From: Fibrobacter sp. UWR3
GTDB lineage: Bacteria; Fibrobacterota; Fibrobacteria; Fibrobacterales; Fibrobacteraceae
Assembly (NCBI RefSeq): GCF_900143055.1
Contig: NZ_FRCW01000014.1
Coordinates: 1-64,000, forward strand
DNA length: 64,000 nt
Direction: 5' to 3'
In this document: piece after piece, positions 8,019 to 16,588 of the stretch
How positions within the stretch are numbered: position 1 is the stretch's first letter
How the letters are laid out: the number at the start of each line of letters is the position of its first letter
Notes under the pieces: generated by a model
Told to the model about the DNA's origin: nothing
Databases searched by the model: none
The model's input: only the letters and a program-made list of their open reading frames with translations
Made by a program: the position numbers and the translations under genes

Positions 8019-9167
8019 ATGATGAAAAAGTATTTAAAGTTGTATGTCGCTGTTCTAGTTGTTTCTCTGGTATCCATATTCGAGATTCAGCTTAGCAAGA
8101 CTGCTGTTTACGAAGAGGAATCTCTCGATTCCGGTATCAAGGTGCTGGCGCAAATGCAGGACTTGCGGGAATCGTATGCGAATGCTTCCGTGGATAGCTC
8201 GCTGGGTACTCCTTTTCGTCGGTATGCAATGCACACGATGCCTGTTTACGGGAAGGAGTTTCACTCGACGCTCATAGAATATCCTTATGGAAGTTCCAAG
8301 CGCACGGATTCACTTGCGGCAAAGCCTGCACATGGCATTATCTTGTATGTACACGGTTACAACGATTACTTTTTCCAGAGGGAACTTGCCGAGAAGGCGG
8401 ATTCGGCGGGCTACGCCTTCTTTGCGATAGACCTGCACTATTGCGGGCGTTCGTTTATGCCCGGCGATGCTCGTGGCGACATGCGGAATATGCGCGAGTT
8501 CTTTGCGGAACTTGACTATGCCGTGGAACTTGCCCGCGTCATAACGAAGGAACGTGCGGATTCGCTCCCGATGGTCTTGATGGGGCATTCACAGGGCGGC
8601 TTGCTGGCGGCATTCTATGCGGACCATCGTCCGGAAGAGAAGTTCGCGGCGCTTGTCCTGAACAGTCCGTTTTTCGATTTCAACTTCAATTGGCTCGTGC
8701 GCAATCTCGCGATTCCTGTTGTTTCGGAAATAGCGATACTCCTGCCGGATTTTTCGATTGGTTCGAGCGGGAACCCGAATTACGCCTATTCACTTGACAA
8801 GAAATATTACGGCGAGTGGCTGTACAATACGGAATGGAAAAGCGAAAGCCGTCCGGAACAGTTTCTGGGTTGGGTACGTGCGATTCACAAGGCGCAACAG
8901 GAACTGCACAGGGGATTCCATATAAATTCACCGACGCTCGTGATGCACGGCGACTGCACCGAGAAGAGCGAGGAATGGTCCGAGAACTACATGCACTGCG
9001 ACGGCGTGCTCGACGTGGAACATATCGAAAAGTGGGCGCCGAAAGTCGGGCCGAACGTGAAGACGGAAACGGTAGCGGGCGGCCTGCACGATTTGTTCCT
9101 CTCGCGCAAGGCGGTTCGCGACGAGGCGTACGCGAAGGCGTTCCGGTTTATCGATGAGAGCCTGTAA
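8019..9167 (+). CDS. Alpha/beta hydrolase (serine aminopeptidase S33 / lysophospholipase type)
   Basis: The 382-aa product has an N-terminal hydrophobic helix (about residues 5-23) that is a signal anchor or uncleaved signal. It then has an alpha/beta hydrolase core with the oxyanion region YVHGYND (near residue 112), the nucleophile elbow GHSQGG with Ser near residue 191, and a C-terminal GGLHD that supplies the catalytic His. The S33 / monoglyceride lipase-like group hydrolyses acyl esters or peptides; the substrate is not deducible. It is probably cotranscribed with the membrane protein gene 9 nt upstream. ATGATG gives two possible starts, 8019 and 8022. Confidence 0.83.
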   Translation: MMKKYLKLYVAVLVVSLVSIFEIQLSKTAVYEEESLDSGIKVLAQMQDLRESYANASVDSSLGTPFRRYAMHTMPVYGKEFHSTLIEYPYGSSKRTDSLAAKPAHGIILYVHGYNDYFFQRELAEKADSAGYAFFAIDLHYCGRSFMPGDARGDMRNMREFFAELDYAVELARVITKERADSLPMVLMGHSQGGLLAAFYADHRPEEKFAALVLNSPFFDFNFNWLVRNLAIPVVSEIAILLPDFSIGSSGNPNYAYSLDKKYYGEWLYNTEWKSESRPEQFLGWVRAIHKAQQELHRGFHINSPTLVMHGDCTEKSEEWSENYMHCDGVLDVEHIEKWAPKVGPNVKTETVAGGLHDLFLSRKAVRDEAYAKAFRFIDESL

Positions 9168-9253
9168 TTAATCTATCTCAAGTTTTTGCCCTGTAGAAAC
9201 TGCGTGCGAAAACTTTCTATTATTTGGCTGGAAAGTTTTAGCAAGGGCTCAAG

Positions 9254-9586
9254 ATGATTATCGACCTGAAAGGCATGGAAACGACGGTGCTGCCGAACTT
9301 CAAGGGCGGCGAGAAGGAATACAAGGCAAAGATGTACTTTGACGGGACGACCCGCATTATGCACGGGACGCTCGAACAGGGGGCATCCATCGGCTATCAC
9401 AAGCACGAGACCAACAGCGAAATCATGTTCTTCGTCGCGGGCAGGGGCAAGGTGCTGTTCGACGACGGCGTGGAATATGTCGAGGCTGGCCAGTGCCACT
9501 TTTGTCCGAAGGGCCACAGCCACAGTCTGATTAACGAGAACGAGGAACCGCTCGTGTTCTACGCGTGCGTTCCGGAACTTGGATAA
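9254..9586 (+). CDS. Cupin domain protein
   Basis: A 110-aa single-domain protein. The metal-binding cupin motif 1 is visible as GYHKHETNSEIMFFVAGRG and motif 2 as the later PKGHSHSLIN. It is a stand-alone small cupin, a family covering isomerases, dioxygenases and sugar-binding proteins, so no specific reaction can be assigned. A TATTAT box lies upstream. The next gene, a phosphohexomutase, starts about 85 nt downstream and could be cotranscribed. Confidence 0.85.
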   Translation: MIIDLKGMETTVLPNFKGGEKEYKAKMYFDGTTRIMHGTLEQGASIGYHKHETNSEIMFFVAGRGKVLFDDGVEYVEAGQCHFCPKGHSHSLINENEEPLVFYACVPELG

Positions 9587-9671
9587 TTAAGGTTTGAGAT
9601 TGCGACGACCCCACATCGGCAAGCTCAGTGGCCTTGGACCACGCAACGATTAAAAAAACGGAGTATACAAG

Positions 9672-11012
9672 ATGTCTAAACTGATGCGTTCTATTTCGGG
9701 TATCCGCGGGATTGTCGGCGATACCCTCACCCCGCAGGTCTTGAAGAGCCACGTGCGCGCCTTCCTCGAGATTACGAAGGCGAAGCGTGTGGTCATCGGG
9801 CGTGACAGCCGCCCCACCGGCGATGCCATCGTGCAGTTTGTCGCGGGCATATGCCGTCTTTCCGGCGTGGACGTGGTGGATGTCGGCCTTTCGACGACGC
9901 CCTCGGTGGAACTCTTGACGGTGCACTTCAAGGCGGATGCGGGCATCATCATTACCGCGAGCCACAACCCGCTCGAATGGAACGCGCTCAAGTTCCTCAA
10001 CAGCAAGGGGCTCTTCCTCGGGCCCGATGATGTGAAGAAGCTTTTCGAACTCGCCGATGCGGACAACTTCAGCTACCCCGACTACCGCACGATGGGCAAG
10101 TATGAGGTGGCGCCCGATGCCGACGGCATCCACATCGACGGGACGCTCAAGATTCCGTTCGTGGACGTGGAGGCGATTCGCGCGAAGAAGTTCAAGGTGG
10201 CCGTAGATGCCGTGAACGGTGCGGGCAGCTACATTGTGCCGCGCCTGCTGGAACAGCTCGGCTGCGAGGTGGTGCGCGTGCATTGTGAACCCGACGGCAC
10301 GTTCCCGCGCGGTGCGGAACCGATTCCCGAGAACCTGGGTGACCTGCGCGATGCCGTAAAGAAGAACGGTTGCGCGCTCGGATTTGCGGTGGACCCGGAT
10401 GCCGACCGCTGCGCCCTCGTGGACGGTTTAGGACAAAGTATCGGCGAGGAATACACGCTTGCGATTGCGACTGAAGAAGTGCTGAGCCAGAAGAAGGGAA
10501 GCGTTTGCGTGAACCTTTCTACGAGCCGCATGAACGAAGATGTTGCCACGAAGTACGGCTGCGAATTCAGCCGCGCGAAGGTGGGCGAGATCAACGTGAG
10601 CCTGCAGATGATCGAAAACGGCTGCATCATCGGCGGCGAGGGCAACGGCGGCGTGATTCTGCCGGCGCTCCACTACGGGCGTGATTCCCTTGTGGCGGCG
10701 GCGCTGGTGCTCAGCTGGATGGCGCATCATGACGGCGGCCCCGAGAAGTTTGTGGCTGAAAACCCCGCCTACGTGATGCCGAAGAAGAAGTTCGAACTCG
10801 GCGACAAGAAGGTGGCGGATATCCTCCCGAAGGTGAAGGCGGAATTTGCCGGCTGGAAGAGCGACGAACGCGATGGCCTGTGGCTCGGGAGCGAAAAGTC
10901 CTGGGTGCACGTGCGCGCGAGCAATACGGAGCCGGTGATTCGCGTGATTGCGGAGGCGCCGACTGCCGCAGAGGCCGAAGCCCTCTGCGCGAAGGTGGAA
11001 AAACTTATCTAG
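9672..11012 (+). CDS. glmM: Phosphoglucosamine mutase / phosphohexomutase
   Basis: A 446-aa cytosolic enzyme of the alpha-D-phosphohexomutase family. The catalytic phosphoserine is Ser97 in TASHNP, the metal loop is DPDADR (near residue 240), the sugar-binding loop GGEGNGG lies near residue 320 and the phosphate-binding loop RASNTEPVIRV is near the C-terminus. Length and the start MSKLMRSISGIRGIVGDTL fit GlmM, which interconverts glucosamine-6-P and glucosamine-1-P for peptidoglycan precursors. A phosphomannomutase/phosphoglucomutase role cannot be excluded from motifs alone. ACGGAG is a good ribosome site 9-14 nt upstream. A hairpin terminator follows at 11072. Confidence 0.85.
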   Translation: MSKLMRSISGIRGIVGDTLTPQVLKSHVRAFLEITKAKRVVIGRDSRPTGDAIVQFVAGICRLSGVDVVDVGLSTTPSVELLTVHFKADAGIIITASHNPLEWNALKFLNSKGLFLGPDDVKKLFELADADNFSYPDYRTMGKYEVAPDADGIHIDGTLKIPFVDVEAIRAKKFKVAVDAVNGAGSYIVPRLLEQLGCEVVRVHCEPDGTFPRGAEPIPENLGDLRDAVKKNGCALGFAVDPDADRCALVDGLGQSIGEEYTLAIATEEVLSQKKGSVCVNLSTSRMNEDVATKYGCEFSRAKVGEINVSLQMIENGCIIGGEGNGGVILPALHYGRDSLVAAALVLSWMAHHDGGPEKFVAENPAYVMPKKKFELGDKKVADILPKVKAEFAGWKSDERDGLWLGSEKSWVHVRASNTEPVIRVIAEAPTAAEAEALCAKVEKLI

Positions 11013-11123
11013 CGACCGCTCGTTCGTTGTATCGGGAACTGAACCTCCGGTTCCTCACTCGCTCTCACTACAAAGGCTCGTTAATACGAGCCTTTTCCGT
11101 TCACGGGCGGCCGCTCGTTCGTT
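11012..11123 (+). repeat. Short repeat GCGRCCGCTCGTTCGTT flanking a terminator
   Basis: Copies at 11012-11028 and 11107-11123 differ at one position (A/G) and bracket the glmM terminator. The segment between them also contains CTCACTCGCTCTCAC, related to the CTCACTCTCGC motif in the repeats at 0.2 kb and 5.5 kb. Confidence 0.6.
11072..11096 (+). terminator. Terminator of glmM
   Basis: AAAGGCTCGT pairs with ACGAGCCTTT around a TAAT loop, with a short T tail that forms part of the stem. It lies 60 nt behind the glmM stop. Confidence 0.75.
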
Positions 11124-11136
11124 TTTAAACCAGAAA

Positions 11137-11167
11137 TAAAAAAGCCCACGGGAAAAATCCTGCGGGC
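11137..11167 (-). terminator. Terminator of the transporter operon
   Basis: Read on the minus strand, GCCCGCAGG pairs with CCCGTGGGC (one G-T pair) around an A/T-rich loop and is followed by six T. It lies just after the stop codon of the AspT/YidE-type transporter gene. Confidence 0.85.
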
Positions 11168-11193
11168 ATTTGCCTTTTTTTGGGGGGAATTTT

Positions 11194-12879
11194 TTACACC
11201 GCCGACATCAGCAGTATGGCGAGTACCTGGCCGCTCAGGATGCGGAGCAGCATGGTGAGCGGGTAGACGGAGGCGTACCCGATGTTCACGGCTTCGCTGT
11301 CGGCCTGGCTGTTCGCGAAGGCGAGGGCGGGCGGGTCGGTGGTGGCACCTGCGAGCACGCCGCAGAGCGAGAGGTAGTTCACCTTGAATGCGAGGTGCCC
11401 GACGGTCGCGACGATGGCGAGCGGGATGAACGTGATGAGTGCGGCCAGCCCCATGTAGTAGACGCCGTCGCCGTTCAGGAGCACGTCGAAGAACTTGATG
11501 CCCGCATTGAGCCCCACGCAGCTGAGGAAGAGCGTGAGCCCGAATTCGCGGAGCATGAGGTTCGCGCTGTTCGCCATGAAGAAGTTGAGCGGGCCGATTT
11601 TGCGCTTGCGGCTCAGGAGGATTGCGACGATGAGCGGGCCGCCTGCAAGCCCGAGCTTGAGCGGCGTGGGCATTCCGGGGATGGCGATGGGGATGCTTCC
11701 GGCGATGACGCCGAGAAGGATCCCGAGGAACGCGGGCAGGATTTCGGGATGGTCGAGCGCGGTGAGCGAGTTCCCGAGTTCCTTGGCGGCGGCCTCGATA
11801 CCTTCTTGCGTTCCGACGAGCCTTAACTTGTCTGCAAACTTGATGCGGAGATCGAGGCGGCCGGTGAACTTGAAGCCGCTGCGGACAACGCGGCTCACGT
11901 TGACGCCGTAGCGTTCGGCGAGGGCAAGCGCGCCGATGGTCTTGCCCAGTACCTTCTTGTTCGTGACAAGCACCGTCTTAACCAAGATGGCGCTCGAGCC
12001 ATCTGCAGCGGTTTCCTTAGTAATGGGCTTCTCGAGGCGCCTGCCGATAATCTTTTCCATGCTGGCGACTGCATCGGGCATGCCCACGATATGCACCTTG
12101 TCGCCTTCCTGCAATATGGTCTTCCCGTTCGGCGTGAAGATATCGCTGCCGCGCATCAGTCGCGTGACAACGACGCCGCTCGAAATCAGGTCCGGGATAT
12201 CTTTCAGCATGGTTCCGAAGAGATTCTGGTTATCGACAGTGAGGCTGCACGATTCGATTTCCTTGGTGCTCGCCGCGATATCTGCGGCGTAATCCTTGGC
12301 GGCCTTGTCCGGGTTCTGCCTGAAGACGATGCGCACGAGGAGCATCACGAGGATGATGCCGATGACGCCGAAGGGGTAGGCAACGGCGTACCCGATGCCC
12401 GTAAGGGAGGTGTCCACGCCGGCCGCGGCAAATGCGGAGTTCGCGGCTCCGAGGGAGGGCGTGTTCGTGACGGCGCCGCAGAGCATGCCGATGAGTACCG
12501 GCACATTGCTGTGCATGTCGGTAAAGAAGTACAGGCAGAGCGTTACCACCACGCCGAGGAGCACGATGCTGGTCGAGAGTACGTTGAGCACGAGGCCGTG
12601 CCTGCGGATGGAATCCATGAATCCCGGGCCCACCTGCATGCCGATGGTGTACACGAAAAGTATCAGGCCGAATTCCTGGATAAAGTGCAGCACGTTGCCG
12701 TCGACGCGCAGGCCGATGTGCCCGAGGCCGATGCCCACGAAAAGTGCGCCTGCACCCCCGAGGCTTATTCCCTTGACCTTGACCTTGCCGAGCATGAGCC
12801 CGAGAGCCGCGGTAAGCGCGATGGCGATGACCTGTTGCGCGACGGAGGGTTTTGTGAATAAGTCGATGAGCCAGTTCAT
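11194..12879 (-). CDS. AspT/YidE-type transporter with RCK_C domains
   Basis: A 561-aa integral membrane protein. Two sets of five to six hydrophobic helices (about residues 10-190 and 385-560) flank a cytosolic region (about 200-375). That region contains two TrkA-C (RCK_C) modules, visible as VVVTRLMRGSDIF...GDKVHIVG and VNVSRVVRSG...ADKLRLVG. This is the arrangement of the aspartate:alanine exchanger family (AspT, YidE, YbjL), including the duplicated membrane motif 'AGATTDPPAL' / 'CGAVTNTPSL'. The substrate is unknown. It starts 3 nt after the stop of a FISUMP lipoprotein gene, so the two are translationally linked, with a LysR regulator divergent upstream. Confidence 0.9.
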   Translation of the reverse strand: MNWLIDLFTKPSVAQQVIAIALTAALGLMLGKVKVKGISLGGAGALFVGIGLGHIGLRVDGNVLHFIQEFGLILFVYTIGMQVGPGFMDSIRRHGLVLNVLSTSIVLLGVVVTLCLYFFTDMHSNVPVLIGMLCGAVTNTPSLGAANSAFAAAGVDTSLTGIGYAVAYPFGVIGIILVMLLVRIVFRQNPDKAAKDYAADIAASTKEIESCSLTVDNQNLFGTMLKDIPDLISSGVVVTRLMRGSDIFTPNGKTILQEGDKVHIVGMPDAVASMEKIIGRRLEKPITKETAADGSSAILVKTVLVTNKKVLGKTIGALALAERYGVNVSRVVRSGFKFTGRLDLRIKFADKLRLVGTQEGIEAAAKELGNSLTALDHPEILPAFLGILLGVIAGSIPIAIPGMPTPLKLGLAGGPLIVAILLSRKRKIGPLNFFMANSANLMLREFGLTLFLSCVGLNAGIKFFDVLLNGDGVYYMGLAALITFIPLAIVATVGHLAFKVNYLSLCGVLAGATTDPPALAFANSQADSEAVNIGYASVYPLTMLLRILSGQVLAILLMSAV

Positions 12880-12882
12880 GGA

Positions 12883-13446
12883 TTACTCTTTTACGCAGCG
12901 GACCGAGGCGAAGATGTTCTTGTTGAAGTGCTCGTAGGTGATGCTTGTGTCCGTGGCGCGGACGAGGTAGGCCCTGGAATCGTCGTAGCTGTCGCTGGTC
13001 CAGAAGCTTGCGCTGGCGCCCTTGTCGGCGAACTTGCCGTCGAAATAGCGGAAGCCTGCGAATTTCATGCCGAAGGAGGCCTCTTCCTTGAGGGCGGCCG
13101 CGTTAGCGTTCCCGAAGGCCTCCTTGAAATCCTGCTGCGTGGGGAGCGCCCAGCCCTTGGGGCACAGGCCCGTGGTGGCGGCGTTCCATGTGTAGAGGCG
13201 GCCCATGGCTTCGCAGTTCGCATGGTCGTTCCCGTAGCAGATGCTGGAATCGGGGGTGTAGATGTCGATGTTTTCGGCCATCCAGACCTTTCCGCCGATT
13301 TTCGTTGTCCTGTATGTCTTTTCGGAGCAAGAGAGCGTGCCCGCGGATTCGTCGTAGGTGCAGGTGTTGGCCTGTTCGCAGGCGGTAAGGGCGAGGGCTG
13401 CCGTGGCGGCGAGCGTTGCGAGGGCTGTCTTTAAAATCCGGTTCAT
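12883..13446 (-). CDS. FISUMP-domain lipoprotein
   Basis: A 187-aa lipoprotein with a signal peptide and lipobox Cys23 (LALTAC). The mature part is a single Fibrobacter major paralogous domain: YRTTKIGGKVWMAENID, then GRLYTWNAA, LCPKGWALPT, and a C-terminal FASVRCVKE. This domain is typical of Fibrobacter surface lipoproteins and resembles C-type-lectin-like folds; its function is unknown. The gene ends 3 nt before the AspT/YidE-type transporter, an unusual pairing for a surface lipoprotein. Confidence 0.9.
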   Translation of the reverse strand: MNRILKTALATLAATAALALTACEQANTCTYDESAGTLSCSEKTYRTTKIGGKVWMAENIDIYTPDSSICYGNDHANCEAMGRLYTWNAATTGLCPKGWALPTQQDFKEAFGNANAAALKEEASFGMKFAGFRYFDGKFADKGASASFWTSDSYDDSRAYLVRATDTSITYEHFNKNIFASVRCVKE

Positions 13447-13583
13447 AATAACTCCTTTTGATGCGGAATAATCCTGTTTTCGCGTGCAAATTTAGAACCG
13501 TAGATTCATATTGTCTAATATATTATTTATATTGAATTCATCAATTTTTTTTATGGATTTGCAAAAGCCAAAGGAAAAACGCC
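13447..13583. promoter_or_regulatory. Divergent promoter region between FISUMP-transporter operon and lysR-type gene
   Basis: This 137-bp spacer separates two divergent genes and holds a strongly AT-rich core (about 13500-13555, including TAATATATTATTTATATT). LysR-family proteins commonly act from the shared divergent region, so the transporter operon is the natural candidate target. I do not see an unambiguous T-N11-A operator. AAAGGAAAAACGCC supplies the ribosome site of the regulator. Confidence 0.5.
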
Positions 13584-14465
13584 ATGGAATTGACCCACCT
13601 CAGGTACTTTTTGGAGGTCGCACGCACCGAACACATAACGCAGAGCGCACGCAACCTGTGCATTGTCCAGCCCGCGCTGACGATGGCGATACACAAGCTG
13701 GAAGAAGAAATCGGGGTGCCGCTTTTCAAGTCGAGCGGGCGCAACATCAAGCTGACGGAATACGGGGCGCATTTCCTTTCGCGGGTGCAGCCTCTGTACG
13801 AGGAAATCGAGAGACTCCCGCAGGAACTGCGCAGCATGGCGAGCGACGATTCGGTAAAGATTCGCCTGAACGTGTTGGCGGCATCTTCGCTGATAACTTC
13901 TGCGGTGATTGCCTACAAGCGTCTGCACCCCGAAATAAACTTCGACCTGACGCAGAACGAGTCGTCGAGCCTGTACGACGTGGGCGTGTTCACGTATGCC
14001 GATGCGGGCAAGGTCAAGCCGGACGACGACGAGGTTGCCCGCTTTGACGAGGAAATATTCCTTGCCGTGCCGAACATGGAACAGTACAGGAAAGTGGACC
14101 GCATATCGCTCCGCCAGATGGAAGGCGAGAAGTTCATCGGGCTTGCGGGTACCAAGCAGCTACGCAGCATCTGCAACGAGTTCTGCAGGGGGCTCGGGGT
14201 GCGCACCGACATTTCGTTCGAGAGCGACAATACATCGGCCATCAAGGATGCGGTTGCCGCGGGAATCGGCGTGTGCTTCTGGCCCGAATTCACGTGGGGC
14301 CGTGTCGAGAGGCGCAAGATTCGCCTGCTCAGGATTGTGGATGCCCCGTTTAGGCGCGACCTGCTGGTGACGCTGCGCAGGAACAAGGCGGACAACCGCA
14401 ATACGGAAAATTTCTACAGGTTCCTTGTGGTGTACCTGCGCAAGCACTTCCGCAGACACCGGTAG
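13584..14465 (+). CDS. LysR-family transcriptional regulator
   Basis: A 293-aa protein. Residues about 1-60 are the winged helix-turn-helix (LRYFLEVARTEHITQSARNLCIVQPALTMAIHKLEEEIGVPLF split across the HTH and wing). The rest is the periplasmic-binding-like effector domain. The length is normal for LysR regulators. It is divergent from the FISUMP lipoprotein and transporter pair and probably controls it in response to a small molecule; the effector is unknown. Its stop is 13 nt from the convergent recD stop. Confidence 0.9.
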   Translation: MELTHLRYFLEVARTEHITQSARNLCIVQPALTMAIHKLEEEIGVPLFKSSGRNIKLTEYGAHFLSRVQPLYEEIERLPQELRSMASDDSVKIRLNVLAASSLITSAVIAYKRLHPEINFDLTQNESSSLYDVGVFTYADAGKVKPDDDEVARFDEEIFLAVPNMEQYRKVDRISLRQMEGEKFIGLAGTKQLRSICNEFCRGLGVRTDISFESDNTSAIKDAVAAGIGVCFWPEFTWGRVERRKIRLLRIVDAPFRRDLLVTLRRNKADNRNTENFYRFLVVYLRKHFRRHR

Positions 14466-14478
14466 GCGGGGATCTTCT

Positions 14479-16587
14479 CTACAACTCAATTCCCGTGTCG
14501 CGCTCGATGACCGTCTCGCAGGCGGCCTTGAACGTTTCGGGAGTCGCGATGATGGTCACGGTCTTCTTTGCGCGCGTGATGCCCGTGTAGAGAATCTGGT
14601 TGTTCAGGAGCGGGTGGCCTTCCTGCTTGGGGAGGAACATCGTCACGTGATCGTACTCGGAGCCTTGCGACTTGTGGATAGTAATCGCGAAGGCGGGCTC
14701 GATGGCTTCGGTCGGGAACCATGAAAGCGGATAGAATACAAAACCCGTTTCGTTCTCGCTCGCCTTCCTGAGCATGATGTACGGCGTGGAATCCTTGTAC
14801 ACCACGATGCCCGTGTCGCCGTTGTACAGCTTGTACATCGCCTGGTTCTGGGTTATCATCAGGAGCTCTCCCGGGAAATAGCGGTCGGAGAATTTCTTGG
14901 CGCCGTAATCCCGGATGAGCTTGCCCGCGGACTTGTTGATTTGCTCTACGCCGAAAATTCCGCGACGTTCCGCCGAGAGGATTCTCTTTTTAAGCGAGAG
15001 TTCCCAGATTTCCTCGCACTTGCTCTGGTTTGGATTTTCCGGGTCGATTTCGAGCGCCATCTGCGGAAGTTTATAGAAATCGCCCATCCAGGAATGCAGA
15101 ATCTTTTCGAGCGTTTCGGTTTCTTGCTTCTTGGTTTGCGTACCTGCGGGGAGCGAGTAGTAGAATACCGCGTCCTTCGGGAGGTTCTCGCTTTGCACGG
15201 GAACTTCCGTGCCGGAGTTTTTCGCGGGAGCGTCCGGCGCTACGGTGCTATCAAGCGCCGGATGCGGGGCAAAGGCGGGTGCGGTCATGGCGGTGCCATT
15301 TTCGGCGCATGCCTTGATTTCTTTTGCGAGGTTCCCGATGACGGAATCGTCGGTAAAGCGGTTCGACCTTGTGAGCCTGACGGTAAAATCCTTCTTTGAC
15401 TTGGGCTTGAGAATTTCGCCCAGCACGGCGCCCGCGTCTACGGAAGGCAACTGGTACGGGTCACCGAGAATGAATATCTTCGCCCCTTCGGGTATTGCCT
15501 GCAGGAGCGATGCGAACAGGTTGATGTCAATCATGCTCGCTTCGTCAATCACGAAGATGGATTTTTCGGAGAACTGTTCCTTCGCGTTGTACGAGAATCC
15601 GTTGTTGCTCCTGGAATACTTGAGCAGGCGATGGATGGTGGAACCTTCAAGATCCTTGAGCTTCTTGTAGACTCTTGATTCCTTCTTCTCGGCGGTGTTG
15701 CCCGAACCGGCCTCGTACTTGAATTCATCCCTTATGCCCTTGAGCCCGTTCTGCAGGCTTTCTTGCATGCGGTCGGCCGCCTTGCCGCTGGGTGCCGCGA
15801 GGTAGATGGAATAACTGCATGTTTCGTCGTTGGGCGTCTTCAGGTCGCCCTGGGTCAGGATGCTCCACAGGATGTAAAGCACGACAGTTGTCTTGCCGGT
15901 GCCGGGCCCGCCCGTGATGATGAGGTTTTCGCGCTGCCCGCGGATTACGGCTTGCGCCTGTTCCGCATTCAGTTCGAGCGGGAAAACTTGCCCGCCCTTC
16001 TTGTACGTGGCGATGCCTGCAATCTTTTTCTGGATGCTTTCGATATCCGCCTCGCTCGGCAATTTGTCGCTGCCGTCCTTGAAGAGCGTGCCGGCGTATT
16101 TCTCGATGAGGATTTTTGCCCGGAAAAGCCTGTCGAGGTACAGGTAGGGAAGTTCGCCCGCGACGCGTGTCAGGATGAGCGGGGTGGATATGGCGCCTTC
16201 GCTGACTTCGCTTGTCTCGAGAGTAGAAATGATGCTTGTAAATTTGCTGGCGCAGTTGTGGAGTATGTCTTTTACACCCGTGTTGATAATTTGTTCAAAA
16301 TCGTCAATTCCGTCTGTGGAAGTGGCCGCGTTGCCGGCAGTTTCCTTCAGGAGGAGCAGTCCGTTCCACTTGCGCGTCCAGCGTTTTGAAAATTCGCCTG
16401 CATCTAGCGGCACACGTGTGTTGCCGTCGTCCCAGAGCGAAAAGCAGAGGCACAGGAATTTCTGTGTGGATTCACTGATGTCGGGCTGCATCCGGAACAG
16501 TGCGTGAAGGAGGTGCTTGTCGAGTTCGGCGATGCCGCGCATATCCTTGAGCGTGCCAAAGAACGTATCTATCATCTTCGTATCCAT
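14479..16587 (-). CDS. recD: Exodeoxyribonuclease V alpha subunit (RecD helicase)
   Basis: A 702-aa superfamily 1 helicase, the fast 5'-3' motor of RecBCD. Walker A is ITGGPGTGKTT (residues 224-234), motif II is VIDEASMID, and the C-terminal motif AFAITIHKSQGSEYDHV with a following YTGITRAKK matches the UvrD-C/RecD end. It is last in a recC-recB-recD operon and starts 1 nt after the recB stop, implying translational coupling. The complex processes double-strand ends for RecA-dependent repair and degrades phage DNA. A glutamate/alanine-rich insert (about residues 430-475) looks like a flexible linker. Confidence 0.95.
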   Translation of the reverse strand: MDTKMIDTFFGTLKDMRGIAELDKHLLHALFRMQPDISESTQKFLCLCFSLWDDGNTRVPLDAGEFSKRWTRKWNGLLLLKETAGNAATSTDGIDDFEQIINTGVKDILHNCASKFTSIISTLETSEVSEGAISTPLILTRVAGELPYLYLDRLFRAKILIEKYAGTLFKDGSDKLPSEADIESIQKKIAGIATYKKGGQVFPLELNAEQAQAVIRGQRENLIITGGPGTGKTTVVLYILWSILTQGDLKTPNDETCSYSIYLAAPSGKAADRMQESLQNGLKGIRDEFKYEAGSGNTAEKKESRVYKKLKDLEGSTIHRLLKYSRSNNGFSYNAKEQFSEKSIFVIDEASMIDINLFASLLQAIPEGAKIFILGDPYQLPSVDAGAVLGEILKPKSKKDFTVRLTRSNRFTDDSVIGNLAKEIKACAENGTAMTAPAFAPHPALDSTVAPDAPAKNSGTEVPVQSENLPKDAVFYYSLPAGTQTKKQETETLEKILHSWMGDFYKLPQMALEIDPENPNQSKCEEIWELSLKKRILSAERRGIFGVEQINKSAGKLIRDYGAKKFSDRYFPGELLMITQNQAMYKLYNGDTGIVVYKDSTPYIMLRKASENETGFVFYPLSWFPTEAIEPAFAITIHKSQGSEYDHVTMFLPKQEGHPLLNNQILYTGITRAKKTVTIIATPETFKAACETVIERDTGIEL

Positions 16588-16588
16588 A

